The position numbers and the translations under genes are program-made. Below the pieces are notes generated by a model. It made no database searches. It saw only the letters and a list, made by a program, of their open reading frames with translations, and was not told the origin of the DNA. Shown here piece after piece: positions 24,512 through 36,300 of a DNA stretch of 64,000 nucleotides (its first letter is position 1; every line of letters starts with the position of its first letter). This DNA comes from Boletus sp. NGJ (taxonomy: Eukaryota; Basidiomycota; Agaricomycetes; Boletales; Boletaceae), in assembly GCA_019096195.1 (NCBI GenBank), contig JAGTXK010000052.1:62001-126000 (forward strand), given 5' to 3'.

Positions 24512-26302
24512 TCAACTCATTGCATTCGATCGTCCATCGAGGAAAGCACTCACTCGCTTACGTTTACCTTCAGCCATCCACGAAGGTCCTTCATTTGTAG
24601 CAGCTGGTCTCACTGAGGAGTGGGAAGGTGATCGATGATCAGCAGGCTCACGCGACTTCCCGGTGTGTCGATCTGGCTTATGCGAAGCCGCGCCTTTCTT
24701 ACCCATTCTCTGTCGCCACTTTTTGAATATTGAATAGCCCTGTGGTGACTCGACAGTGTTGAGATTTCCCTCTGGAAGTGTCTCTGAAGCGGAGGGCATG
24801 GGTACGGCATCTGACTGCAATATAGCATGGGATGGTCCCGGTGGCCGTGTATCGTCCTCACAAGAATCGGAAGAAAGGGCCAATGACTCCGGGAGCGTCA
24901 ATGCCGAAGCAAGAGAAGAATGGAGTGATCACTAACCTCGTCATAATTGAACTCGGGAGCAGGTGTGCTCGATGGCACTTCAACCTATGCCATCATGAGA
25001 ACTCGCTTCGAGTGGGAAACAAACAAACTGATACCTCGAGGAGATCATCGCCGTCTTCGTTATGTTCCTCGGACTCGAGTGGACTGGGATTCGCAGATTG
25101 TCCCTGTTGTGTACACAGTGACAACGTCAGCACAACTGCTTTAGTATTGGGACGACAAAATCCTACGGCTTTTGAGTTACGTGGATTGTTGTCGTGGTCG
25201 CCTGATGTCGAAGATTCAAGGTCATCATGTTGTACTTTGAGAGTAGATACCTGCATAGATTGTCAATATGGGAACATAATGGGTCCTGTCCGACATGCTG
25301 GGACTATAAAGGTACGAATACTTACATTGAATGGACCAGTATACAAGTCCGGGAGTATCTTGCCGAGATCATGAATGACGATTTTTCCGTCCTGTCGTCC
25401 TGTCATAAGATGGCTACTGTCTGGTGAGATGGCAATTGAGATTGCCTCTTTGCTATCCTCGACGACAGGGCCAATCCGAGACAAACTCGATGTGTCCAGG
25501 AATGCAATGGAACGGTTTCCAAAGGTGGCAATGAATTTGCCGTTGGCAGCTAGAGCGATAGAGTAGACGTTCTCATGCAGAAATTGTGATTCAGCAAGCA
25601 GGGACCCAGTGGACACATCGAATGCCCTGATTTTGTTGCCACGGGATGTCCCAAAAATTCGCTGGCCATCACTTGACCATGCAAGCGGAGTGGACACCCG
25701 GTCAGGTATGTCAATTTTGATGGTGATGAGCTTGTCACCAGTATGACTGTCGAAAATCTGGATGGACACCCCCACAGAGGCAGTGGCGACGTGCTCCAAG
25801 TCGCCATTCCGGGAGAATCGAATTCCAGTGACTGGCGCGTCATGTTTGAGCGGGCCAACGAGTCGCTCCCCGGTCGTGATGTTCCAAATGCTCGCATGTT
25901 CGCTAGTCCCGGTTGCAAACCTGGTCGAATCTGGGGAGACATCGACCGCCCACACCACATTTCTGCCCTCCACCTCGATGACCTTTTCATGCATTTCTCC
26001 GTCCCACACACTTGCACCCATCTGTAAAGTCCCACAAACTACCCACTTGTGATCCTTCGACACAGAAATGGCGCGCAACTTCATTCCCATTTGCTTTCTG
26101 ATCTCTTGACCGTCTGCGAGTCGCCATCGTAGAATCCCATTATCATTCCCACCCAAAACATGCTTTTCGTCGGGGTAGAAAGCGACCGCGAACACCCGAT
26201 CAGAGCGACCGGTGTCCAGGACTACTTTTTGGTCTTACTGAATGGTCAGCATTACTCTATCACTCCTCGGGGCCGCTACGCACCGGTATTCATCGACGAC
26301 AT
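24512..26302 (-). CDS. WD40 repeat protein with disordered C-terminal tail
   Basis: Exons on the minus strand: 26302-26284, 26233-25326, 25250-25035, 24984-24937, 24886-24512. Together they give 1566 coding bases, all joints in frame. The start is MSSMNTDQKVVLDTG. Repeats with WD40 character follow: VFAVAFYPDEKHVLGGNDNG, VVWAVDVSPDSTRFATGTSE, VTGIRFSRNGDLEHVATASV, VYSIALAANGKFIATFGNRS and ISIAISPDSSHLMTGRQDGK. The tail from exon 3 is polar and Ser/Glu-rich with a basic patch (YSIFKKWRQRMGKKG). The last repeat (DGKIVIHDLGKILP) and the intron right after it match the HET gene's last WD40 repeat and intron, so the two convergent genes are paralogous there. No catalytic domain is seen; a scaffold or sensor role is inferred. 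A deleted copy lies at 15.8-17.1 kb. Confidence 0.85.
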
Positions 26303-26451
26303 TCTCACCAATGAAACCCAAGTCGTGGCTTTGGAAGAGTGAAAAAAAAAGTATTTCGGTTTACTCCCACCGCGCAAAGTTGCTGTATAAACACGTACGT
26401 GCCTTGTTCTCATGCGGTGCGTCAGCCTCATGTCCTTGGCGCTTATTCTTA

Positions 26452-27297
26452 CTGTAGCCGTCTGTATGGAAGCAACCGTAACGCGTAACGCTAGGTGGTT
26501 GCGTCGCTAAAAATAACGCATAACGGTGTGCTGGTTGCTAAAATTTTCTGGCGTCACGCAACTTGGCCAGCTTGGTTGCTAACGATAGCAACGTAACGCA
26601 TAACAGTGGATAAAAGGTAGTTACAAGCATTCATTGAAGTTAATAAAAGCCCAGATGTCCTTGTACTCCCCTGCAGCCTCCAATGAATTGTTAGGACCTT
26701 TTACTGTGCTTTGAACACAAAGTGGGGCACTGTCCACCTCGGCAGGAATCTGAGCCACATCTAAGCCAAGGGCATCGTGAATCACCGCACTCGATGGGAC
26801 ATTGGCGTCATCATCGTCATCATCACAGTCCACAGAGTCGTTGAGTCCATGGACAACACCCATCCGATCTTCGATCTCTTTGTGGAGTGTGGAGTGAGTG
26901 CGATATTCGGAAGGTGTTCAAGCAAACTCTGTAGATGATGGATCCGTGAGATGAGTTCTGAGGATGGGCCTTTGTGAGTCGGAGAGGTCATAGTTGAGCT
27001 ACAAGTCCATAGCAGTACGAAGTGCTGGTACAAATTTTCTGAAAATTTCGCTCATGGCTGTACTATCATTCTGTTTACAATAATGACATAGAATGTCCAT
27101 TCCTATATAACCATATACTGTTACTCCGAGTCCAAGTCTGAGTCTGGTTGCTAAAGGTTCCCCCATAACGCCAGCACCGGCCACCAGGTTGCTAACAATG
27201 GCAACATAACGCATAATGGGGGTCCGGTTGCTAAGCACGGAGTCAGGGGTAAGCGTAACGCACTCCCACCCGGTTGCTTCCATACAGACGGCTACAG
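26452..27297. mobile_element. Small TIR DNA transposon (846 bp), TA target duplication, probably non-autonomous
   Basis: The ends are perfect 27-base inverted repeats (26452-26478 and 27271-27297) beginning CTGTAGCCGTCTGTATGG. They are flanked by TA on both sides (26450-26451 and 27298-27299). Subterminal 30-base direct repeats starting GGTTGCTAAC lie at about 26,573 and 27,187, each able to fold (GTTGCTA / TAGCAAC), with further GGTTGCTAA and AACGCATAA motifs. A minus-strand open stretch near 26,621-26,900 has an acidic run (DCDDDDDDANVPSSA), but I recognise no transposase. The TA duplication fits Tc1/mariner-like or similar elements; the family is not settled. The matching position in the upstream duplicate (about 17,140) has no insertion. 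Confidence 0.85.
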
Positions 27298-27821
27298 TAG
27301 TTGGCTCCAGCTCGTTGCGAGTCATGTTAAGTAATCTTCAACTTTGTCTTCGAATTTTCCACTACGTTTTACTCCCATTTAAACGCTGCCCACCTGTGAT
27401 TCCCACCCAATCAGCTGGTTGTGCCCTCGTCGAAACACTTGAAAACAATAAGTGATGTGCACTGTCTGAAGATCTTAATCCTGCGCCGCAACCCCTCATC
27501 TTTGCATTACTATCTAGGCGAGCAAGCTCGGGCATCTGTGCCAGCCCTTCAACGCAAATCGTGGCACCGCCCGCGCTCTCATTTTGGATGTGTCAGACGC
27601 TGATTTCACGGCTGCTCCGATCGACACTTCATCATCCTCTTTGTTCGCGGCACGAAGGGATTGCGCTCATCATATCTAGTGACGCGGATTCTGTTGTCAG
27701 AACCCATTTGTCGCTCGCTTTGCCTTCAGCCTGCTTGGCGACGTGCTATGTATTCTGTCTAGCTTCTTGTGTGACTCCCAACTCCCAACCCTTCCCCTCC
27801 AACTTGACTATTGTATCCAAC
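27298..27821. other. Intergenic, upstream of the SDR gene
   Basis: No supported gene. It contains the 5' region of the short-chain dehydrogenase. Confidence 0.4.
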
Positions 27822-29060
27822 ATGGGAGCACTCTCCTCCATCACCAGCTTCACAGCCGCGGGCGTACCAGACATGCCCGGCAAGGTCGTCCTCGTCACCG
27901 GTGCCACGGCTGGTATCGGCAAAGAGACTGCTGGGGTAAGTACAGTATCTACTCCAAGCTTGCTGCTCCAAGCATTCAGGCTTGCTCTCTATGAGCTTCA
28001 CACTCAACTAATCAATCTTTTAGGTGTTGCTAACCAAGAATGCCAAAGTATGGATCACTGCCCGTGATCAATGCAAAGGTGAAGCAACCCTCAAAGAACA
28101 CAAGGACATCACTGGCAAAGATGCCAACCTCCTTGTTGTGGATCTCGCAAACCTGAAGAGCGTCAATGCAGCGGCCCAGGGATTCAATTCGTAAGGCTTC
28201 TATCCCTTTCGTTGTACTTGGGGGAAATTAACACTTGGTAAATAATAAGGAGACACAACTGAACGTTCTGTTTAACATCTCGTAAGCACAAGTCCCCGGT
28301 GATTTTCTGTCAGGAATTGCTGACCTACGTTGTCGAATCAGCGGTGTGAGGATTCCCCTCATTTATTTGCTCACGGATGACGGGTATGACCTTCAATTCG
28401 GTACCAATGTCCTCGGCCATTTCTACTTTACCAAACTTGTCCTTCCTATCCTACTCTCCACCGCAAAATCAGCACCAGACGGTATCGCTAGGGTCGTCAA
28501 CACCTCCTCTAACGGTCATTGGTTCGCCGGCCTCGAGTACGACACCATAAAAGAGAGTCCAGCGGGCAGAAAAGCCGGGGCATGGAAACTGTACCGACAG
28601 AGTAAGATGGTGAGGTCGCTCAAACAACGTTCAATTCTACTCATGGTATCGTTAGGGGAATATCTTCTTCGCTACTGAGTTGGCACGGCGGCATGGAGAC
28701 CAAGGTATTGTCTCGACGTCGTTGAACCCAGGTCAGCGTACACCCATGCTTAGCTAATCCGGGCAATCATCACGGCTCACCCGTACACTCAATAGGAAGT
28801 ATCAAGACCGAACTGCAGCGGCATTCGGGTGGTGCTTTCTCGGTGTGTGTCTTTCAAGCCCCATCCGTCCGGTGTATGGGGCTATCACCCAGCTATATCA
28901 AGGTACGTGCGCTTCACGACGTGCTCGCGTCCTCGATAATGACCACGCCATGTTCTGTAGTACCTCATTCCGTGGGCACGCACCTCGCGCCGATACGCAG
29001 GATCCCGAGATTGGGAAGAAGCTGTAGCGATGCTTGGAGGAACAAGTCAAGGACGTCTGA
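27822..29060 (+). CDS. Short-chain dehydrogenase/reductase (retinol-dehydrogenase-like)
   Basis: Classical SDR fold. Exon 1 starts at 27822 and ends at 27935 with the cofactor motif [18 protein letters not shown]. Later exons give [54 protein letters not shown] (NVLGHF), [12 protein letters not shown] and YRQSKM (YxxxK), then [19 protein letters not shown] and [11 protein letters not shown]. These are the expected motifs in order. The C-terminus reads [11 protein letters not shown] and then TAG at 29025-29027, followed in frame by [10 protein letters not shown] and TGA at 29058. Relatives usually read KLWxWLEEQVKD, so the TAG likely stands for Trp and trims about ten residues, or is an error. 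The exon bounds between 28,190 and 28,380 are only approximate. The substrate is unknown. Confidence 0.82.
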
Positions 29061-29282
29061 AGTCTGTCGTTTGCCGTGTCTTGCCGAACTAGTTGAATTT
29101 CGTTGCCCGAGACGTTGCGTTATATACTATAGTACCATGCACACACATCTAGCGTGGCTCCGAGTCTTACAGTGAACAAATTGTGATCGTTCTGCCTGTT
29201 GTCCTCCGACCATAGTTCCTCAGAAGCGCTTGTACGATACAATCTCAGAGACAATGAATGATATTACAAACATAACCTCAAC

Positions 29283-32200
29283 CTAGACTTGTCGAGCGGA
29301 TTTGCCTTTTACATTCGGAACATCCCTCCCGTGTTCCCATACCATATGTTCAGGAGTTGCCGTACTGCCGAACTTCACCTGCGCATTCAGGTATTCCGTG
29401 AAAGGTCGTTCTGTTTCTGGTATCTGCTGCAGGTGCACGAGATTTTGGAGAGCCTGCATGAGCGCCGGGTAGTTGGTCAAAAATGGATAGGTGGTGGTAT
29501 CGACACCAGCAGCATAGATGCGCAGACACCGGTCATCGACGTCCCGCTCAGGGAATGTAGCAGAGAACGATGGCGGTTGACCGAGGTCAGCCAAGATCGC
29601 AATGTAGGGAAGCGAATCAGAGTCTTGTTTTCTGTCTTGGCTGTTCAGATATCGACTTCTGCGGGTAATGTTGTGTAAAGCGTCCTTGGAACTCTTCGAC
29701 TCCCGAGCCTTGTCGGAAACGAGAATCTGCGACATTCGCGACTCCGCTGACGCCTTTTCGGGCCCGCCCTTGAAATAGATGGGTATCATTTTGTCGATGA
29801 GAGGCTGTTGGTGACAACACTGCACCGCACTGGTCCTCTGCCAGTGGCGTAGGGTCCACTCCTCCAAGCTACATGGTGTGGATCATCAGGTTCGACGTTA
29901 CGTTATGAAAAAGGAAGTCGGAAAACGAACCCTAATGCGTTCTCTTCCTTCGACCCAGCGATGTTCGCTTCCATGCAAACCCAATGCGAGAAATTCAGAT
30001 ACGCATGCTCGAACGTTTCGCGTGCTAGCAATGCTTGAGTGTCACCCTTGTCCCACATCTGGGGTCCGAAGACGAATTCAAGCCAATCCACAACGGGGAT
30101 CATTTGACAGTCGGCGAGATGACCTTCCCATGTCGTTGGCATCGCGGTGGCCACATTCTTCGGGTGTGTGCGGATGAAGAAGTCTTTGGCCAGAAGCCAC
30201 AGCAATCGGCTAGCCAATTCGCCACGTTGACCCATGTCGATCATGCCAGAGTTGACTGTCTTCAGTAGAGTCCCCAGAGCGTCTCCCAACATGGTAGGCT
30301 CTGCATGGAGATCGCTTGCGGCTACGCAGGACAGGAGCGGTTCAGATGGATAACTTGTGAATCTCCAATTGCGGTCCAGGGTGGTCGCAAGACATATGCG
30401 TAGGTGGCTCGCCACACCTCTCTCCAGATACTCGACCGAATCTGGGTGTCCCAACGTGATATTCAGACCGAATCGTTGTCCCAATATCGCGAGCACGTGG
30501 TTGGTGTCACGAGGATCGAAGCCTCCAGCCCCGTATAACTTCCAGGACGCTGTGCGCAACACTTTGCGCGTTTGCCTGTGCGCGGTCTTGAGAGAAATCC
30601 ACCTATCCGCCATCGCGCACGAGTCAAGTAAGTGGCGATAACAACTTGAAAGGGAAAGCGTCTTACAAGGGTCTCCCATATCCCAGGATGTGGTCTAACC
30701 TTGAAACATCCTCCACGCCAACTTCCCCAAGCCCCAATGCGCTCTGGTCCCATCCCAGCTGAGTGTACGGTGGGAAAAGCTGTTCGCCATCCACAGCAAC
30801 GCGAGCAGAGTTATCTGAGTCGATAGATGATTAGCAAGTTCGTGAGGACATCATCACACTTACATTTTTGATTTGGGGGCGAGAAGTCGGCCACTTTCGA
30901 AGTCGTCGAGGCAAATACGACCCAGACACCATAGTTCTCTGCGTATGTGTAATCGCTGACTGCTCTGCAAAAAATGTCTGCCGGGCGGTATCCATCTCGA
31001 ATTGGAATGGTTGGACTAAGCGGGTGTGCTTCGTCGATTGCGATCACCAACTTGGGCTCATGGGGAGCATCGGGGAATATGCTCGCGAGACGAGCACCGA
31101 CTTTCTTGTAGGCAGCAGAAAGAACCACAGAAAAATGGGAGGAGACAAGGGGCTGGATTTTTCGTTCTGGTTCGGACCGCGTTAGTACTCAGCCACGAGT
31201 TCTCCGACACGAGTTGAAATATCTACCAGATAAGGAGAGCATTCCAAGCTTCTCAGTAGTTTTACCAACCTCTGTCTCTGTGGTCTTCGAATCCACATCC
31301 GGCATGGAAGGTCCCTTTGCTAATGCACCAGATTGTTGAGGGAGGCTTTGCACAAGATCAGCATGAGCCTATAGAAGGTTGTCAAATCGCATTTCGGCAC
31401 AGAACAATGTATCCACACCTTTTCGTACTTTTCACTGAGTTTTTGAAAGAAATCCCTCCGAGCAGTGGACCTCGGAGGGTAGGTCATGTCGCACATCTGG
31501 TCGACCCAACGCATGATGCCTGCCTTTGCACTGCGTGTGGTATAGTTGCTCGAGAGATACTCGTCGAGCGTGTCAAAAAGAGCGATGAAGAAGGCGTAAC
31601 AGATTGTTTGGTACCCCTCCGCGGTAGAGGGGAAATTCGTCAAGATGTCCGAAGGAATTGGATCACGCCCGGGGAAACCCACGACATCTTTTTCCTCGCG
31701 CAAGTTCATGTAAATTACGATGACATCCTTTTTTCTTAACTGGGGATTGATTCAGTCGCCGCATATGCTTGTGAAAATGAGAGTCGTTTACCTCGGTGAG
31801 CAGCCTTGATTTCCCCGTTCCTGAACTTTGGACAATGGAACAAAATTTAGCGTAGTACCCGGGCCCAGGAGCGACCGCATTTTTCTGAAACAATTTCTCG
31901 TTGTGTATCAGATACTCGTAGAAGCCGTCAACAGCTGCGCCACGGTATTTTGCCTCGAAGGACCCTGACAAGCCTTGAGCTAGATCTATCCGAGGTCGTT
32001 AGTCCATCCTGTGTGGTTCTGGTCAGATGGCAAGATGCTGAGCACTTACCAGTTCCTGTTATGGGATCTTGTGCTGGTGGTTCCGGTACCGCTGCTGGCG
32101 CTTTGAGGATAGCTAGTACAACGTGGGAGTGTCCATCAAATCGTGAACAAATGTCGGACAGGAAGCCACTGAGACACGTACCGAGATTTCGAATTTCACG

Positions 32201-32474
32201 GTAGGATTTTCCCTTCCACGCAAAATCGAGCATATCTCGTAACTCTCCATGGGTTTTGATCAGCTTCAATGCTTGCCCCAAACTAAGGTACGTCGTGTCC
32301 ATGTCACCGTTAGAGTTTTCGATGATAGCATGGAGGAGCGCGTAATATTCAAGATTGGAACTGAGATCGGAGACGTCACCACTTACTATCTTCAACGGCC
32401 TTATCTGTGACCGCCCTATCGAGCTCGTTATGAGTAATAGCGTCGAAGCGATCTGAGAGACTCTCGAGGGGCAT
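29283..32474 (-). CDS. Large P-loop NTPase of the basidiomycete Crinkler-like (SSGTGKSR) family
   Basis: Multi-exon gene read leftward. The N-terminal exon has MPLESLSDRFDAITHNELDR at 32474, then SNLEYYALLHAIIENSNGD. The Walker A motif SSGTGKSRLL is near 31,810, and VIVIYMNLREEKD follows. Walker B, KLVIAIDEAHPLSP, is near 31,040. The long C-terminal part (LLSRLLWLLAKDFFIRTHP, PVVDWLEFVFGPQMWDKGD, and PYIAILADLGQPPSFSATF near the end) matches the domain order I know from this expanded family. I relate the family to CRN/STAND-like NTPases by inference; its role is not established. The link between the first exon and the next segment at about 32,380 is unclear, so the start is uncertain. It sits in the same island as the HET and WD40 genes. 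Confidence 0.72.
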
Positions 32475-33365
32475 GATGTCGAATTGTTGTAGTACTAAAC
32501 CATTTGACGAGCCGCTTTTATATCGCCAATGATGGAGCACCCACAAATGGTGGACAATGATTGATCCCGGGCCACAGCATTTGTGGTACTGCCGCACTTC
32601 TATCATTTGTTCTACATAAATGTCAACCAAAATGTCCAGAATGGCGGTAATCTTGGCCACAATTAACACATTGGCATACTCCACCATCATCACGTCGTGT
32701 CCACACAATCCATAATCCCCTTCAACGCGTCGCCGATTTCTGTTCCGTCGATGTTGGACGGTGACCGGTGACCGATCTACTGCGCCGCGACCTCTCTCGA
32801 CCCCCCTACCTCCCTTTTATGGTCTCTCGCATCTCTCTCTGCGCTGCCACTGCGACGTGATTTACCCTCACCAGCGTCGAGCACAACCCCGGGCTAAGGT
32901 GGTACAGTGGATATATACTCTTAATGCATATGCATATCCTCTGAAATCGCAAAGACTAGCGCACCACCACGATTATTCAGGACGACGATGTGTGACACGC
33001 AATTTCATACTGCCAAGAATCACCCTTTCATCCTTGCGTAAATCCGGAGCTGATGCGTGATGTCCATAGTCCGCGAGTGTAGATTCACGTAGTAGACATT
33101 CCTCTTGATCACCGTCCTCCTCTCTGGAAACGACTGAAGAACCTGGGCTGGTGGTGGAAGATGGACCAATGTCGTACACCATATATCATTCCTACTACTA
33201 CGCCCGACCAGCTGGGCGGAGGCATACCATTTAGAAACGATGCAACCAAAGCAATTAGTATACGGATACAACACACTACAACAAGAGTCCCTTTGAAGAA
33301 GACACAAAAATGCCGTCTAGATCAACGTCCCAACCTACAACAATCATTTCGTTGCATCTCCTCTC
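32475..33365. other. Intergenic between the P-loop gene and the OPT gene
   Basis: About 0.9 kb; no gene supported. It should carry the P-loop gene promoter and the OPT 3' region. Confidence 0.4.
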
Positions 33366-36300
33366 TCACCGGCACCCAAACGTCTCGCCTGGCGCGAGCT
33401 GACGGACGGGTATACCCAGCGCATCATAGTTAGTTTGGAATACCTGCAAGCGGGATAGGATAGAACGTAAATATATCGGGTCGTTCTTCCTAGACTCGCC
33501 CGTGATCAGACTCACTTGATTACCCCACCATTTCTGTATGGTGTTCAGACCGATCTGCGAATAGACGCAACACCCCACATCGAGATGCATCCCGTCAGTG
33601 AATGTGAGAAGCGGGTTTCTTGTACTCACCGTGCCATTTCCAGGGTATTGGAGACTATCCAAACGCAAGCGGCGACGAATTCAGTTTCAGTTTCATTCAT
33701 TCAAGTGATGGGGAACGACATACGTAAAAAAAATTGTTAAAACTGACAGTGCCAGACCCGCATCGAGCGCGGCCGAGAGTACATCTAGCAGTGCGTGAGC
33801 GAACAAGGAAAGGTTGGAGAAAACGGATCCCTTACAATTGTATTTTGTCCACCAAGCAAAATACCGTCTGTAATGCACCCGTCAGTAAGAGAAGGGGATA
33901 GAACGTGATCGCCTCGCGAACCTTCGAAGCAAGTATTGAAAAATGAATCCAACGAGTCTTGTTTGGAATGTCAGTTTGCATACATGATGAGTATCGCAAA
34001 GGACGTACGCCCAGGGTATAAAATTCAATGCTGTCGCTGGCGGAATAAGGTATGTTCCATTAAATATGACGGGGCTAAAAAGGGTAGAGATGAGCAAATC
34101 AACAGCATCCCCTTGAAAAGGGAATACAGATTGATCTCACAAACTATCGATAACGTCAGCGTCGACTATCATTAAGGAGTACACACCACCTACTTGATGT
34201 ATCGCAAAAAACTGTTCGGCCACTTCTTCATCAGTAGCCAAGGAATAACGGGTGCAACAGCCCCGACGACAAAGAAATACAAGAGCGCTGAGGGTTGGTC
34301 AGCCGATACTTAGATTAGCGTGAGAATGGTAATTTACAACTAATATCAATGATCAGCAATCAGTCGATGAGTGAGAAACTAGTTGCACATACTTGTATAG
34401 ATGGCCAGAGGAAAACTGGAGCTTCGGCCCGACAACGCCTAAATGATACCATCCCGTGAGATAACTCTCACTGTCATATCACTCAACACACCCACCCCAT
34501 ATGATAGACGCCGTTGCAAACACCTGGGTACTTGGGCATACAAATCTGTAAAAACTTAGCATAACCGTTGAGAGGGTGATACGAGACCGTGATGTACCCG
34601 TCTTTCTGCGTATCGGAGCATATGTCCCTGCCAGAGCAGGATGAATCATGCATGGTTCATAGATATGGTGTGTTGGGCTCACGGAATATGATCAAACATC
34701 CACGATTGTACGAGAAGTTGGGTAGTCCCAGCGATGACGACACATATAATCTGCACGAGTCAAGTACGTCGGCGAACAGAGCAACGTCGTAACAACTAAC
34801 CTGACACCAAAACATGGTACATGGGGGAATTTTCATATAATGCCCAAGTTTAAAGTCCACTGTAAAGGTTAAAGCCTGCGACATCGTCTAGCCGCAGACT
34901 TAGCACATTGCACTGACGAAGACACCGTACCATTCACTCACTATATATCCAAACGTCTTGAATAACATTGTAGCGATAGGACGGCCGGGTAACGCATAGC
35001 TTGACCCAGCTCAGCCCGGGGACCTCGCAAGGAAAAGTAGTGCTCGTACCCGATGATAAGTTCCGTGATCACACTAGGAGGGACGTGAGAATGTATCAAC
35101 TATAAGCACAGGAAAGCCTACTTAAGTCCGACTTGCTGATTCGTGATCGCTTGAATCATACCGCATGGAATGACATAAGTGAATGCTTCGCGAAGACTCG
35201 CGCGTTAGCGATGGGTAGTGTCTATGACGACCGAGAATGCGGATTTACCTATAAGCAAAGCAATCACGAAAGCCCATACTGGCATTTGCGTATGCCACAG
35301 TTCAATGCTAATAACACCCAGGGTGAACATGACGGCAAACAATACGAGATACCACCAATCAGGAACTATTAAGGGTGCATGAGGAGAGTGGTAAGCGTGA
35401 CGGGAGCTCTATGTTTGATAGCAGTAATATTACCTTGCGGGTACACACTCATCAGGCGAGCATGGATGTCTGGTTCCTCTCTCAAGGATCGCTGACTTTG
35501 CCGAATAATCTGCTTTCGGAAGTGAAGGAAGGTATGGACGAGAGTGGCTGTGGTATGGAGTTTTCATAATAGCACTCCTTCCATGTAACGAAAGGAATCA
35601 CCTGTGATAGTAGCAAACGATAATCTAGACATCGAGCGTATTTAGGCAAATCGAGTAGTCGCAGGATAGACGTACCCATATGATATGGCGAAGGACGTCC
35701 TAATGGTCTTCGAATGAAGGGCTTCTGAAACTACCAGGGGCAAGGGGACGTACGACATGAATACTGGGCTATACGATTTATATGCATTCATATCCAGCGT
35801 GACTTGCGGCGTCAAAATTCGGGTGACATTGTACGGGTGCATCGTATTATCAAAGACCTGTCGCGATTGAATCCTACGTCAAAAGCTCAGCGTGCAGACC
35901 CAGTACCGTGGTTATCAATCATTCTCACGGCATATACAACGACATCCAGGTGTTTGTGAACTGGCCGCCGGAGGCTGCGAGTAAGCTGAGTTTCAAATAC
36001 TCCCAAAAGGATCACGGACGTAGAGTATGGGCGTTACGATCCCTACACGATAAGTCAGCGCGGATAAATTGCGTTGTTACAACTTCTTGCGACTCACAGT
36101 AAAACACCACGAAACCAAAGAGAATATTAGCCGCGGCCCACCCTAATCACGGATGTAAGCGAAACGGCTGGGCAAGAGTCGCACAAATTCCTACATGGTG
36201 TGGCTAGAGGTGAGCCAATGTACCTAGGTATCGAACATCATCAATTCCTATCGAACCAAGCCACATTGAGGAATACGCACGCGATTTGGCTCCAATCGAA

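Noticed and set aside
26621-26863. Asp-rich open frame inside the TIR element as a transposase
   Set aside because: No catalytic triad, zinc finger or family motif; too short. Treated as a remnant of unknown origin.
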